Counted from the stretch's first letter, positions 26,578 to 34,939 are shown. The stretch: 52,058 bases of DNA from an uncultured Muribaculaceae bacterium (GCA_910584665.1 CAJUBL010000014.1:1-52058), one strand, 5' to 3'. Made by a program: numbers and translations. Notes: generated by a model from the sequence alone, not told the origin.

Positions 26578-28323
26578 CTATCGGATTAGAGATTTTAGGG
26601 TTTCAACACCTTTGTTTCCTATTATTTTTCGTGCTATTCCCGATATGGTGCGTTTACACATTTCTTTTTTATCGGTATAAAGTGTCTGAAGTGCTTCAAG
26701 AGCATTACTTTCATCCGGTGTGTCTGTGAATACTTCAAGCAGGATCGGATATGGGGTGGGATTCGGGTCGGTAAATTCATCTAAAACCGCAAGATATTCA
26801 TCTTTGTCTGATGCGCTGAGATATTTGAATCCAAGAGCTTCGGCATATCCTTTAACCAGATCGGGAGACTGATTACCATAGTGTCCTGCGGCAGCCATAA
26901 ACCGATCAGCATCTTCGCCGAATATGTGACAAGGATGACGTGTGAGACGGAATTCTGTTCCACGGGCATTGTTGTTTAATAAGATGCGTATATTCGGACC
27001 TACATGTCGATTGCCCAACACATTCATATCATAGAAAAATGCAAGATCGCCAAACACTCCGAAAAATATTTTTTCGGGTTTTACCAACGAGGCGCCGATC
27101 ATGGAAGATATGCCGCCGTCAATACCGAATCCTCCGACATTGCATTTGCCTAATACGCCTTGTGGTAATTCAAAGAAACACCATGAACGATAGCTGTTGA
27201 ATATGCCCATGTGGAGTTCTGACCCGGACGGTAACCTGGAGATGGTTTTCTGTGCAATCCATACGTTTCCAAATGGCAGTTCCGGTATCAGTCCGAGTAA
27301 GCGGTCATATTCTGCTCTGCATTCCTCAAGCTGTATTGCCGCAGGTTCGGTATATGATGTGGTATATTGTCTGAAAAAAAACTCCTCATCCATCATGAAT
27401 ACTTTTGATATATTCCCGAAAGTATCTCGGATTGCGCCATCCGGACTTACCCGCCAGACCATATTCCCGTTGACATGATATGATGCCGAGACCTCACCGA
27501 TATGAATCAGAAGGTCAACGCGTGCCAGTGGAGAAGAATAATTAACCTGAGCACATACGAGGTGGAAGTTGACCTTATATCTGCCTTCATATCCGCTTGT
27601 GTGGTCACAGAATACTACAGCATCATGTGATGCACAGAAACTGTCGATTGCTTCGGTCTGGGATGCAGTGAAGTTATGATGCGATCCGATGAAAATACCG
27701 ATTCGCCCTTCCGGTAGCTTGGGAAGTACATCGGTAGAAGTATAGCGGAAGATCGGATTGACTACAGGTAAATTTTTTATTGAGAAGTCAGGGCAATATC
27801 GGGTGTACATATTTATATGAACCGGTCCCCCTCCGTTGAGAGTAAGTGCAAGTATGGCCTTGTTTGCCTCAATCTCACAGAATCGCTCTTCTTCACGACT
27901 GTCGGCCATAGGGATGGTGACATGTTCGACCGCGATGTCGTTTGGAATGACTCTGCGGTCAATCTGCTGATCTATAAGATGACCTATCTGGGATTCACCT
28001 CTGTGGGATGTTATCGCGAGCACAGGCAGTTTGCGGTAATATGCTTCGGTCAACCCGGGCATATAGTTGCGTGATGCTGTCGCACCGGTGCAGCTGATTA
28101 CTACCGGCTCCCCGCTTTCGGCGGCCATACCGCATGCCATATATGCGGCACTACGCTCATCGACTGATGACCATATCTGGAACCATGGGTCATTCTGTAT
28201 GCTTCCTATGAACGTCATATTGGTGGTACCAGGAGAGGCGATCACCTTTTTTATTCCATGTGCTTTAAGAAGTGCGATTACTATCTGTACGTTTTTTTCG
28301 GCTGTGTAATATTTCTGTTCCAT
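26578..28323 (-). CDS. MenD-like ThDP-dependent enzyme in the polysaccharide operon
   Basis: The 581-residue protein has the three-domain ThDP layout. The pyrimidine-binding domain contains SPGTTNMTFIGS and VDERSAAYMACG with the catalytic Glu56 (MenD uses Glu55). The cofactor domain has FGIDGGISSMIGASL and the motif GDLAFFYDMN at 425-434 closing in NNN at 450-452, close to the MenD form GDLxFLHDLN. MenD joins a decarboxylated 2-oxoacid to isochorismate. No menaquinone gene lies nearby, and the gene sits among sugar enzymes, so a carboligase or decarboxylase role on a sugar or acid precursor is likelier. The ATG at 28323, 14 bases after the SDR gene, is preferred over an upstream start at 28401 that would overlap it. 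Confidence 0.82.
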   Translation of the reverse strand: MEQKYYTAEKNVQIVIALLKAHGIKKVIASPGTTNMTFIGSIQNDPWFQIWSSVDERSAAYMACGMAAESGEPVVISCTGATASRNYMPGLTEAYYRKLPVLAITSHRGESQIGHLIDQQIDRRVIPNDIAVEHVTIPMADSREEERFCEIEANKAILALTLNGGGPVHINMYTRYCPDFSIKNLPVVNPIFRYTSTDVLPKLPEGRIGIFIGSHHNFTASQTEAIDSFCASHDAVVFCDHTSGYEGRYKVNFHLVCAQVNYSSPLARVDLLIHIGEVSASYHVNGNMVWRVSPDGAIRDTFGNISKVFMMDEEFFFRQYTTSYTEPAAIQLEECRAEYDRLLGLIPELPFGNVWIAQKTISRLPSGSELHMGIFNSYRSWCFFELPQGVLGKCNVGGFGIDGGISSMIGASLVKPEKIFFGVFGDLAFFYDMNVLGNRHVGPNIRILLNNNARGTEFRLTRHPCHIFGEDADRFMAAAGHYGNQSPDLVKGYAEALGFKYLSASDKDEYLAVLDEFTDPNPTPYPILLEVFTDTPDESNALEALQTLYTDKKEMCKRTISGIARKIIGNKGVETLKSLIR

Positions 28324-28337
28324 AGTGTGGGGGGTGG

Positions 28338-29174
28338 TTATTTCCAGCGTGCGTTTACTGTCTGGGCGTTGTTGCAGGTTATTATCTGGCCGGATATGCA
28401 TGCCGCGGCCGGGGATATGAGGAATGCCGCGGCCTGGGCGACTTCGACCGGGAGGTAGACGCGTCCTTCTCCGTATTCGCCGGCATACAGATTGCCGTCT
28501 GCGGCTGCTCCGGTCATATCGGTGGCTGTTACTCCGGGAGCTATGGCGTTGATATGTATGTGCTGTTTTCTGAACAGGTGGGCCAGTCCCTGCACCATGC
28601 TGTTGATGGCGGCTTTGGTATATCCGTAAGGCCGGCAGTCCATGGTATCTCCGGTTTCTGACGAGACAAAAAGTATGTTGGCCGGCTTGTTACCGTCAGA
28701 CTGCAGATGGCGTATGAATGCCTGGGTCAGGAAGAATGCGCCTTTCAGGTTGGTGTTGACCTGTGCATCAAATGTGGCAGGTGTGACATCAAAGAAACTG
28801 TTTTCGTGAAGTGATATTCCGGCATTATTAACGAGGGTATTGAGTCCGCCGAGCTTTTCGGCAGCATGTGTTATGAATGTCTCGAACAGTTCCGGTCTGG
28901 TCATCTCGAGAACCTCATACTCACAACCCAGCTGGTCTGACGCCGATCGTAACGTGTCTTCATTACGCCCGGTAATCAGTACTCTGGCTCCTTCTCCGAC
29001 AAATTTACGGGCCATTGCAAGCCCGAGTCCGCGTCCTCCGCCGGTAACTATGATTCTGTATCCGGTAAGTGTCTGTGACGGAGTCTGTGTACATATGTTG
29101 GCCGAGACATTGATTACCGGTGTCCCGTGCAGGATGAACTGCAGGCCACGTCTCAGTTTTGCTTTGATGTTCAT
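28338..29174 (-). CDS. Classical short-chain dehydrogenase/reductase
   Basis: The 278-residue protein has about 30 extra N-terminal residues, then a full classical SDR: cofactor motif VTGGGRGLGLAMA (about 43-55), NNAG, catalytic Ser in FVSSETGD, and YGYTKAAINSM carrying Tyr and Lys. The closing part resembles FabG-type enzymes (ISPAAACISGQIITCNN). It should reduce a ketone or oxidise an alcohol with NAD(P)H. It lies 14 bases before the MenD-like gene, so it may reduce the keto product of that enzyme; this link is inferred from order only. Confidence 0.87.
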   Translation of the reverse strand: MNIKAKLRRGLQFILHGTPVINVSANICTQTPSQTLTGYRIIVTGGGRGLGLAMARKFVGEGARVLITGRNEDTLRSASDQLGCEYEVLEMTRPELFETFITHAAEKLGGLNTLVNNAGISLHENSFFDVTPATFDAQVNTNLKGAFFLTQAFIRHLQSDGNKPANILFVSSETGDTMDCRPYGYTKAAINSMVQGLAHLFRKQHIHINAIAPGVTATDMTGAAADGNLYAGEYGEGRVYLPVEVAQAAAFLISPAAACISGQIITCNNAQTVNARWK

Positions 29175-29179
29175 TGATT

Positions 29180-30712
29180 CTATTTATGTAGTCCGGATCT
29201 GATCTTAGACAGAATGAAAGAGCGTTCTCCCTGTGTCATGCCTACGTATAGTATTATAAGACTGGTTGTGATGAGGGTGACTCCTGTAGTGACAAACAGT
29301 CTGAGGGTGGTTTCGGGCATAAGGCGGCATACTATTATCGCAGGTATGACAGAAAGAATGCCGCATTTGAGGATGGGTAGAAATACCTGTTGTGTGAAAG
29401 TGCGAAGTGGGAGATTGAGCAATTTACGTACGTACCACATTCTTATCCATACGAGAATATTGTAAATACATAGGAATATCCAGTAGGATACAGCCGGCTC
29501 CGCACCGAGTTTATATGCTATCCATGTAAGCGGAAAAACGAGACAGCCTACAATAGTGATAATGATCTGGTAATTGCGTATATTGCCTGTTGCCATTATT
29601 CCCTGATAGAACGGAGCTCCGAACTGTAATACTGCGGTGCATAGCAGGGATAGTCTGAGAAACTGAGCAGAATATGGCGGTATCTCGCCCAGCCAGAACC
29701 GAAGTACGGTAGGTGCTTCAAATTCCAGTGGGATCAGGAATAACATCAGCAGATATATGCTGAATTTAGATCCGCGACACATTACCGAATGCATGTATTC
29801 GATGTTTCCCTCGGCATATGATTTTGTGATCTGGGGTGTGAATGCGGTGGTGAAGCTTGTCACAAATGAAAGTACCGCCGTTTCAATCTGTGAGGCAATT
29901 CCTTTTGCCGTATTGACAACAACTCCGAAGAAAATATTCATAATCATCGCTACTCCCTGATTATTGAACACACAGGCAGTATTGCCAAGGAATGTCCACC
30001 ATGCAAATGAAGTCATTTCCCTGAATGTGTTGCGGTCAAATACCGGCCTGTAACGGCACTCGGTGAATCTGCGGGTGCAGTATATGCCGTATATCAGCCG
30101 TTGTATGAGGTATACCGCAACGAGTCCTACGCTATATGTTATAAGCGTATCAAACGGGAGTTTTACAAGGGATAGAACCAGACCTAACTTCAGCATCACG
30201 TCAAGAATTGACATGAATGCGAATACGCCCATTTTCTCGTGGGCTATGATTGCGGCTGAGTATGGGGTGTTTATAAGGCTAAGAACCGAAGCGATGATTG
30301 AGCATTGCAATGCCCAGTGTGCGCCGGTCATGCTGTCGGGAGGTATATTCAGTTTATTGTTCAGAAACCAGATTCCGACAGACTCGCCGAGCAGGATCAC
30401 TATAAGTCCCAGGCCAAGCTGGATGTTGATGCTTGTCGAGAATGTTACTCTGAGACTGTCAATATCACCCTTGCCTAATCCGAAGGTCAGGAATCGAGAG
30501 ATGGCGTTGGTGATCGGACCGGTGACGATGGCAAACATTGCGACGAATCCTCCCACGACATTATAGACTCCGTAGTTGTCTACTCCCAGTGCCTCAAGTA
30601 TTATACGCGAGGTATAGAGGGACACAAGCATCGTGAACAATGTCCTGATATAAAGCAGGGCTGTATTCCTGGCTATGCGTGCGTTTTTTGTTGACGATGA
30701 TTCGGGCTGCAT
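29180..30712 (-). CDS. wzx: Polysaccharide flippase (Wzx, MATE/MVF superfamily)
   Basis: The 510-residue membrane protein has about 14 helices. Its N-terminal part reads NTALLYIRTLFTMLVSLYTSRIILEALG, in parts a hallmark of Bacteroidales Wzx-type transporters (LYTSRIIL), followed by VDNYGVYNVVGGFVAMF. It would move the undecaprenyl-linked repeat unit to the periplasm for polymerisation by Wzy. It is the first structural gene after upxY/upxZ, a common order in Bacteroides capsule loci. Confidence 0.92.
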   Translation of the reverse strand: MQPESSSTKNARIARNTALLYIRTLFTMLVSLYTSRIILEALGVDNYGVYNVVGGFVAMFAIVTGPITNAISRFLTFGLGKGDIDSLRVTFSTSINIQLGLGLIVILLGESVGIWFLNNKLNIPPDSMTGAHWALQCSIIASVLSLINTPYSAAIIAHEKMGVFAFMSILDVMLKLGLVLSLVKLPFDTLITYSVGLVAVYLIQRLIYGIYCTRRFTECRYRPVFDRNTFREMTSFAWWTFLGNTACVFNNQGVAMIMNIFFGVVVNTAKGIASQIETAVLSFVTSFTTAFTPQITKSYAEGNIEYMHSVMCRGSKFSIYLLMLFLIPLEFEAPTVLRFWLGEIPPYSAQFLRLSLLCTAVLQFGAPFYQGIMATGNIRNYQIIITIVGCLVFPLTWIAYKLGAEPAVSYWIFLCIYNILVWIRMWYVRKLLNLPLRTFTQQVFLPILKCGILSVIPAIIVCRLMPETTLRLFVTTGVTLITTSLIILYVGMTQGERSFILSKIRSGLHK

Positions 30713-30750
30713 GTGTTAAAGATGAATGTAAGCATCGTTAACGGTGTGCT

Positions 30751-31359
30751 TTATAAATTATTATATAGGTAGGGGCGGGCGGCGGCTGCGAGCAGGCGGA
30801 TGGCCTGGGAGATGCGGGGGTCGGGGGCGTCGGCGGATGGGGTTTCTATTGTTTCGCGGTAGCGGGCGGCGAGCTGTTGCTTGAACAGGTGCTGGTCGGT
30901 GGGGCGGTAGGCCCAGAGGTCGGCCTGTAGCAGGATGGCTGTCTGGGACAGCCGGTCGTAGAGGCTCTCGTCGGGCTGTGGCTTGCGTGCGCCTGTGGCC
31001 TGGCGGTACCAGCGGTCCAGGCTTTGTGCCCACCATTGCAGCGGTTTGTCGAGATACAGTGGGTTGGAGTGGCGTATGGGGGTGTCGATGGCCCGGTATA
31101 GTGTATATGGGTCTATGTCTCGGTCGCCGTGGATGTGGGCGTCGAAGGCTTGCAGTATATATTGGTCAATGAGTGTGGACGATGGTGCCCGATGGTAGGT
31201 GAGGCGGTATGCGAGGTCGTACCGGAGTATGAGATCGAGCGCCTGGGATGGAGGGAGTGTGGGTAGGGTTTCGGTGGCGTTATGCAACCAGCCGGTTCCA
31301 TGTGGATGCTGTAGAATCACGTGAGGTGATGTTGTCTGGCAGTGGTCTGTGTCGGCCAT
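30751..31359 (-). CDS. upxZ: UpxZ-family regulator of capsule transcription
   Basis: The 202-residue, mostly helical protein starts MADTDHCQTTSPHVILQH at the ATG 31359; an in-frame TTG two codons earlier is less likely. It contains a conserved-looking core SQALDLILRYDLAYRLTYHR and a C-terminal helix-rich region ending in AAARPYLYNNL. In Bacteroides fragilis UpxZ proteins inhibit the UpxY antiterminators of other capsule loci, keeping one capsule expressed at a time. The call rests on position right after upxY and overall form. Confidence 0.82.
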   Translation of the reverse strand: MADTDHCQTTSPHVILQHPHGTGWLHNATETLPTLPPSQALDLILRYDLAYRLTYHRAPSSTLIDQYILQAFDAHIHGDRDIDPYTLYRAIDTPIRHSNPLYLDKPLQWWAQSLDRWYRQATGARKPQPDESLYDRLSQTAILLQADLWAYRPTDQHLFKQQLAARYRETIETPSADAPDPRISQAIRLLAAAARPYLYNNL

Positions 31360-31361
31360 TT

Positions 31362-31976
31362 TCAATCAGTGAATGGTCGCCGGGTGTTTATGGGCTCGAC
31401 TTCCCGTGGATCTATTTTCACGGTGGCTCCGCCGAGGTGTGGAATGGCGATGGTGAGGGTGTGGGTGCCGTCGGTGTTATGGGTTATATGGCCGGTGAGT
31501 CCGGTGAGTGCTCCGCGTATGACGCGTACCTGATCGCCCTGGCTGTAGGGGGTGGGGATGAAGTTGACGGGCTGATCGGTCTGGCCGAGCATGAACTGGA
31601 GCTGTTGTATCTGGTGGTTTGGTATTGTAGCGGGTGGGTTAGTGGGGCTTGCTGTGGTGCGGTTGACCATGAAGCGTAGGATGAGAGGTGTGGTGATGAT
31701 GCGTCGTCGTGTGGGTTCGTCACAGTGTATGAAGACGATGTTGGGTATGATGACGTGTTCGATGGTCTTGCGGCGTCCGTTTTTCCAGATGCGGGTCTGG
31801 AGCTGGGTGGCGACGTAGGTCTGTATGCCTTGCCGGGTGAGCTGTCGTGCGAGTGTCTTTTCGTGTCGTGGTCCGGTGATGGCTACGTACCAGCTGATGG
31901 CGGCGGGCACGCCTCCGGCGACGTCAACGCCGTGTGCGTTGCCGCTGTAAAGCCGTTTTTCGGTGTCAGTACTCAT
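31362..31976 (-). CDS. upxY: UpxY-family NusG-like antiterminator
   Basis: The 204-residue protein has a NusG N-terminal domain (about 28-110) opening AISWYVAITGPRHEKTLARQ, with RRKTIEHVIIPNIVFIH, and a C-terminal KOW-type domain (about 150-190; YSQGDQVRVIRGALTGLTGHI). UpxY binds polymerase at the leader of its own operon and lets it read through the long message. It is the first gene of the 23-kb operon. Its ATG is only 30 bases from the inverted repeat at 32006, so the leader in the ON state would be about 50 bases. Confidence 0.93.
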   Translation of the reverse strand: MSTDTEKRLYSGNAHGVDVAGGVPAAISWYVAITGPRHEKTLARQLTRQGIQTYVATQLQTRIWKNGRRKTIEHVIIPNIVFIHCDEPTRRRIITTPLILRFMVNRTTASPTNPPATIPNHQIQQLQFMLGQTDQPVNFIPTPYSQGDQVRVIRGALTGLTGHITHNTDGTHTLTIAIPHLGGATVKIDPREVEPINTRRPFTD

Positions 31977-32005
31977 TGGTCGGGTGAATACCTGTAGGCT
32001 GGTGT

Positions 32006-32026
32006 ATTATCTCTTACTTAGAGATA
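32006..32026 (+). repeat. Left inverted repeat of the invertible promoter
   Basis: This 21-base arm reads ATTATCTCTTACTTAGAGAT plus one further A, is a perfect reverse complement of 32164-32184, and lies 30 bases upstream of the upxY start. Confidence 0.92.
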
Positions 32027-32163
32027 ATTAACCGCCCGCCAGATAATGCGCTATCAATCAATTATTTGCCTGACTCATCCCTTGGGTGTGTTTATAAAAG
32101 AGAGTATTTAAGCCAATTAGTATTTCCCTTGTATTCAAAATTTTTTGTACTTTTGCACCGTAG

Positions 32164-32184
32164 TATCTCTAAGTAAGAGATAAT
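32164..32184 (-). repeat. Right inverted repeat of the invertible promoter
   Basis: The reverse complement of the left arm with no mismatch. It begins eight bases after the -7 box TACTTTTG, so transcription starts at the edge of, or inside, the repeat. Confidence 0.92.
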
Positions 32185-32248
32185 TAATTTTGATGCCGGT
32201 GATGATTTCAGCTGATTGAAATCTTTTGTCGGGACCGTAAAAAAAATA

Positions 32249-32284
32249 ACAGGTCGTAAACGGTGTGTGCTGTTTACGACCTGT
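32249..32284 (-). terminator. Intrinsic terminator of the ATPase gene
   Basis: A perfect 13-bp stem (32249-32261 with 32272-32284) around a 10-base loop. On the reverse strand it is followed by TTATTTTTTTTACGG, a strong U tract, so it ends the ATPase transcript just before the invertible promoter. On the plus strand there is no U tract, so transcription from the OFF-oriented promoter may pass through. Confidence 0.88.
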
Positions 32285-32306
32285 GTTATGATTTAGAATA
32301 ATCTTC

Positions 32307-33590
32307 CTAATCTTTAAGGGATCCGACCGGTACAATCAATACTCCATCTTCGCGTCTGTATGCGTAGTCCCCTACGGCTGTAAGAACCATAAGAAAGGAT
32401 GGCGATTTCATCTTACCGGTATCAATTTTGTCGGCAAGAGACAGTAATGTTTTTACTCCTTGATTTATCAGGTTGTCGCCTCCGAGTTTTATTTCTATAA
32501 GACCATATCTTCCGTCTCTCAGGTGTATTACTGCATCGCATTCAAGGCCGTTTTTGTCCCGATAATGATATACGTTCCCATTCAGGGCTTCGGCATATAC
32601 TCTTAGATCACGCATGCATAATGTCTCGAATATCAGACCGAATGTATTCAGATCGGCTATCAGGTCTGACGGCCCTATGCCAAGTGATGCGGTGGCAATG
32701 GACGGGTCGGTATAGTATCGTGTGTCTGACGATCGGATTGCTGTCTTTGAGCGTAGATTCGGATTCCATGCTTCAACATCCTCGATGACGAAAATTTGTT
32801 TTAGTGCTTTGATGTATGATGCAATGGTGTCGGTGTCTAAAAAATCGCCTTCATTTTCGGTCAGGTCTTCTTTTATTGATGTAATGGTTGCTTGTGTGCC
32901 CTGATGTCTGGAATATGATCTCATAAGCCGGTGGACGCGTATGGGGTCGCGTTCCACCCCATCAACCTGTTGTATATCTCTTTTTTCGACGGCTGTCACA
33001 TAATCAAAGGCTTGATCCAATGCTATTTCGTCTTCCATATCCACTGATAGCGGCCATCCTCCGCGGCATGTTATGAATGCCATCCTTTCCAGACTGAGGT
33101 GTGATACTCCTGAAATGTCTGTGTCTCCGTCAAACAGTCTTAGCAGAGATACATCGCCTGTTGATTCGCCGGATTCCCATAATGCCATAGGACGCATCCT
33201 GAGCCAGCCGAATCGGCCGGTGCCGCTGTGAATGACATCGCTCATATCAGCAGGAACGCTTGATCCGGTCAGAACGAAAAGTCCGAGTTCATGACTGTGG
33301 TCGGATTCAAATCTTATGGCATCCCAAAGTTTTGGTGCTACCTGCCATTCATCTATCAGACGAGGTTTGTCTCCACGTAACAGAAGTCTGGGGTTTATGC
33401 TTGCAAGCTGAATGTTCTGATCCTTTTTTTCGGGTTCTGACATATATAGAATGCTGTTGCATATCTGTTCGGCTGTCGTTGTCTTGCCACACCATTTTGC
33501 ACCTTCTATAAGTACGGCTCCTTTGCCCTTGAGTCTGCGTTTAAGGAGTTTGTCGGCAATTCGGGGTCTATAGATCTCTTTTTTAGTCAT
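32307..33590 (-). CDS. AAA-family ATPase with C-terminal DUF4143 nuclease-like domain
   Basis: The 427-residue protein has an AAA_14 domain with Walker A GAKWCGKTTTAEQI (about 30-43) and an acidic Walker B region RLIDEWQVAPKLW, followed by FVLTGSS and GRFGWLRMRPMALWESGES. The DUF4143 half contains YHYRDKNGLECDAVIHLRDG and LIEIKLG, a PD-(D/E)xK-like arrangement (Asp ... Glu-x-Lys) that may be a nuclease remnant. The cellular role of this abundant family is not known. It has its own promoter, an upstream repeat array and a terminator, so it is independent of the polysaccharide operon. Confidence 0.87.
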   Translation of the reverse strand: MTKKEIYRPRIADKLLKRRLKGKGAVLIEGAKWCGKTTTAEQICNSILYMSEPEKKDQNIQLASINPRLLLRGDKPRLIDEWQVAPKLWDAIRFESDHSHELGLFVLTGSSVPADMSDVIHSGTGRFGWLRMRPMALWESGESTGDVSLLRLFDGDTDISGVSHLSLERMAFITCRGGWPLSVDMEDEIALDQAFDYVTAVEKRDIQQVDGVERDPIRVHRLMRSYSRHQGTQATITSIKEDLTENEGDFLDTDTIASYIKALKQIFVIEDVEAWNPNLRSKTAIRSSDTRYYTDPSIATASLGIGPSDLIADLNTFGLIFETLCMRDLRVYAEALNGNVYHYRDKNGLECDAVIHLRDGRYGLIEIKLGGDNLINQGVKTLLSLADKIDTGKMKSPSFLMVLTAVGDYAYRREDGVLIVPVGSLKD

Positions 33591-33610
33591 TTAATACTTG
33601 TTGTTTGCCG

Positions 33611-33618
33611 CAAAGTTA
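33611..33618 (-). promoter_or_regulatory. -7 box for the ATPase gene
   Basis: The reverse strand reads TAACTTTG, an exact TAnnTTTG match, about 20 bases before the start codon. The -33 region falls at the edge of the 23-bp repeat array, and no TTTG is found there. Confidence 0.6.
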
Positions 33619-33635
33619 CAAAATAAAAGTGATAA

Positions 33636-33727
33636 TTCGGTAATTTGGCCGGATTTCATTCGGCAATTTGGCTGAATTCCGTCCGGTGATTTGGCTGGAT
33701 TTTGTTCGGTTATTTGGCTAATTACGG
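33636..33727 (-). repeat. Four 23-bp tandem repeats upstream of the ATPase promoter
   Basis: Units at 33636-33658, 33659-33681, 33682-33704 and 33705-33727 are exactly 23 bases each and share the reverse-strand core GCCAAATnnCC. They are degenerate, not identical. They run from about the -30 to the -120 position of the ATPase promoter and end nine bases before the flavodiiron gene stop. The 23-bp period is near two helical turns, so they resemble a stack of operator sites. Confidence 0.82.
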
Positions 33728-33736
33728 ATGGATTTA

Positions 33737-34918
33737 TTAGTGGGACAGTGTGGCGAGGAGGTTGTCGGCGAGGGTCTCGAGAGTCTGGCAGGCGGTGGCG
33801 TCGAGGCGGCTGCGGAGGGTGACGGTGGGGGAGAGGATGGTCATGTTGCTGGTGGTGGCGAGGGCGGCGGTCATGAGGCGTGCGGCCGCCGGTGCCCAGC
33901 TCCCGTTTTCTATCAGGCCGATGGTGCGGTCACGCAGATTTTTGCGCTGTAGGTGGTGCAGGAAGTCGTGCATGGCTGGGAAGAGATCGCCGTCGTAGGT
34001 GATGGAGGCGAGTACGATATGGCTTAGACGGAATGCTTCGGCTATGGCGTAGGAGATGTGGTGCCGGCTGAGGTCGAGGAGTACGACCTCACCGTCATAC
34101 CGGCTCTCGAGTATGGTGGCGAGATGCCGGGCTGCCTGTGCTGTGCCACCGTAGACGGAGGCATAGGCTATGAGTACGCCCTGTGTTTCGGGCTGGTATC
34201 GGCTCCAGTGGTCGTAAAGCTGCCAGTAGGGTGTTAGGTCTCCGCGCAGAGCTGGACCGTGGAGGGGGGCTATGGTGCTGAACGATAGTGGCTGCAGTTT
34301 TTTCATCACGTTCTGGACGCTTGGTCCGAAGCGGCCTACGATGTTGGTGTAGTAGCGTCGTGCTTCGGTTGCCCATGGCTGGGTGGAGGTCGACATGGCG
34401 AATGTGCCGAATGCGTCGGCCGAGAAAAGTATGCCGTGGGTGGTGTCGAGAGTCATCATTACTTCGGGCCAGTGTACCATAGGGGCTGTGATGAAAGTGA
34501 GGATGGTACTGCCGGGTGAGAATGTGTCGCCGTCACTGACGGTTATGGTATGGGTGGTGAAGTCGATGTCGGGAAAGTAGTTGGCGATCATCTGGTGGGC
34601 CTTGGCGGTGGCGATGATGCGTATATCGGGATATAGGTTTATAAGGGCACGGAGTGAGCCTGAGTGATCGGGCTCGACGTGCTGTATTATGATATATTCG
34701 GGGGCTGTATGGCCGGTGTCGCGCAGGGCGGCCCCGAGAGCTGTGAGCCAGTCGGCTGTACGGCGTGTGTCGACGGTGTCGATGACGGTCGGGTGTGTGT
34801 CGTCGATCAGGAATGAGTTGTAGGAGATGCCTGACGGAATGGGATACTGGCCTTCGAATAGATCGAGATTATCATCTTCGGCTCCTATGTAGCGGATGTT
34901 CGGGGATAGGTTTTTCAT
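33737..34918 (-). CDS. Flavodiiron protein (A-type flavoprotein)
   Basis: The 393-residue protein has an N-terminal metallo-beta-lactamase-like diiron domain with all six expected ligands visible: His80, Glu82, Asp84 (in HVEPDHSG), His149 (PMVHWPE), Asp168 (SADAFG) and His220 (APLHGPALRG). A C-terminal flavodoxin domain with FMN loop YASVYGGTAQAA begins near residue 250. Flavodiiron proteins reduce O2 to water or NO to N2O in anaerobes. There is no rubredoxin fusion, so an external electron donor is required. It is the last gene of an operon containing ribF, which makes its FMN cofactor. Confidence 0.94.
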   Translation of the reverse strand: MKNLSPNIRYIGAEDDNLDLFEGQYPIPSGISYNSFLIDDTHPTVIDTVDTRRTADWLTALGAALRDTGHTAPEYIIIQHVEPDHSGSLRALINLYPDIRIIATAKAHQMIANYFPDIDFTTHTITVSDGDTFSPGSTILTFITAPMVHWPEVMMTLDTTHGILFSADAFGTFAMSTSTQPWATEARRYYTNIVGRFGPSVQNVMKKLQPLSFSTIAPLHGPALRGDLTPYWQLYDHWSRYQPETQGVLIAYASVYGGTAQAARHLATILESRYDGEVVLLDLSRHHISYAIAEAFRLSHIVLASITYDGDLFPAMHDFLHHLQRKNLRDRTIGLIENGSWAPAAARLMTAALATTSNMTILSPTVTLRSRLDATACQTLETLADNLLATLSH

Positions 34919-34939
34919 TGTTTATGTATGTTTGGGGGC

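Larger units (their letters stand above)
32006..32184. promoter_or_regulatory. Invertible promoter segment of the polysaccharide operon, OFF orientation
   Basis: Two perfect 21-bp inverted repeats (32006-32026 and 32164-32184; core TATCTCTTACTTAGAGATA and its complement) enclose 137 bases. Each arm is itself nearly palindromic around a 5-base spacer that sets its direction. Inside is a Bacteroidales promoter: TTG at 32129-32131 and TACTTTTG at 32148-32155, reading on the plus strand, away from upxY. Inversion would place the -7 box at about 32035-32042 facing upxY. No recombinase gene is present in the window, so it must act from elsewhere, as Mpi does in Bacteroides fragilis. The rest of 31977-32306 has no gene. 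Confidence 0.9.

Noticed and set aside
33636..33727. A short CRISPR array
   Set aside because: The units abut with no spacers, are too degenerate for CRISPR repeats, and no cas genes are near.
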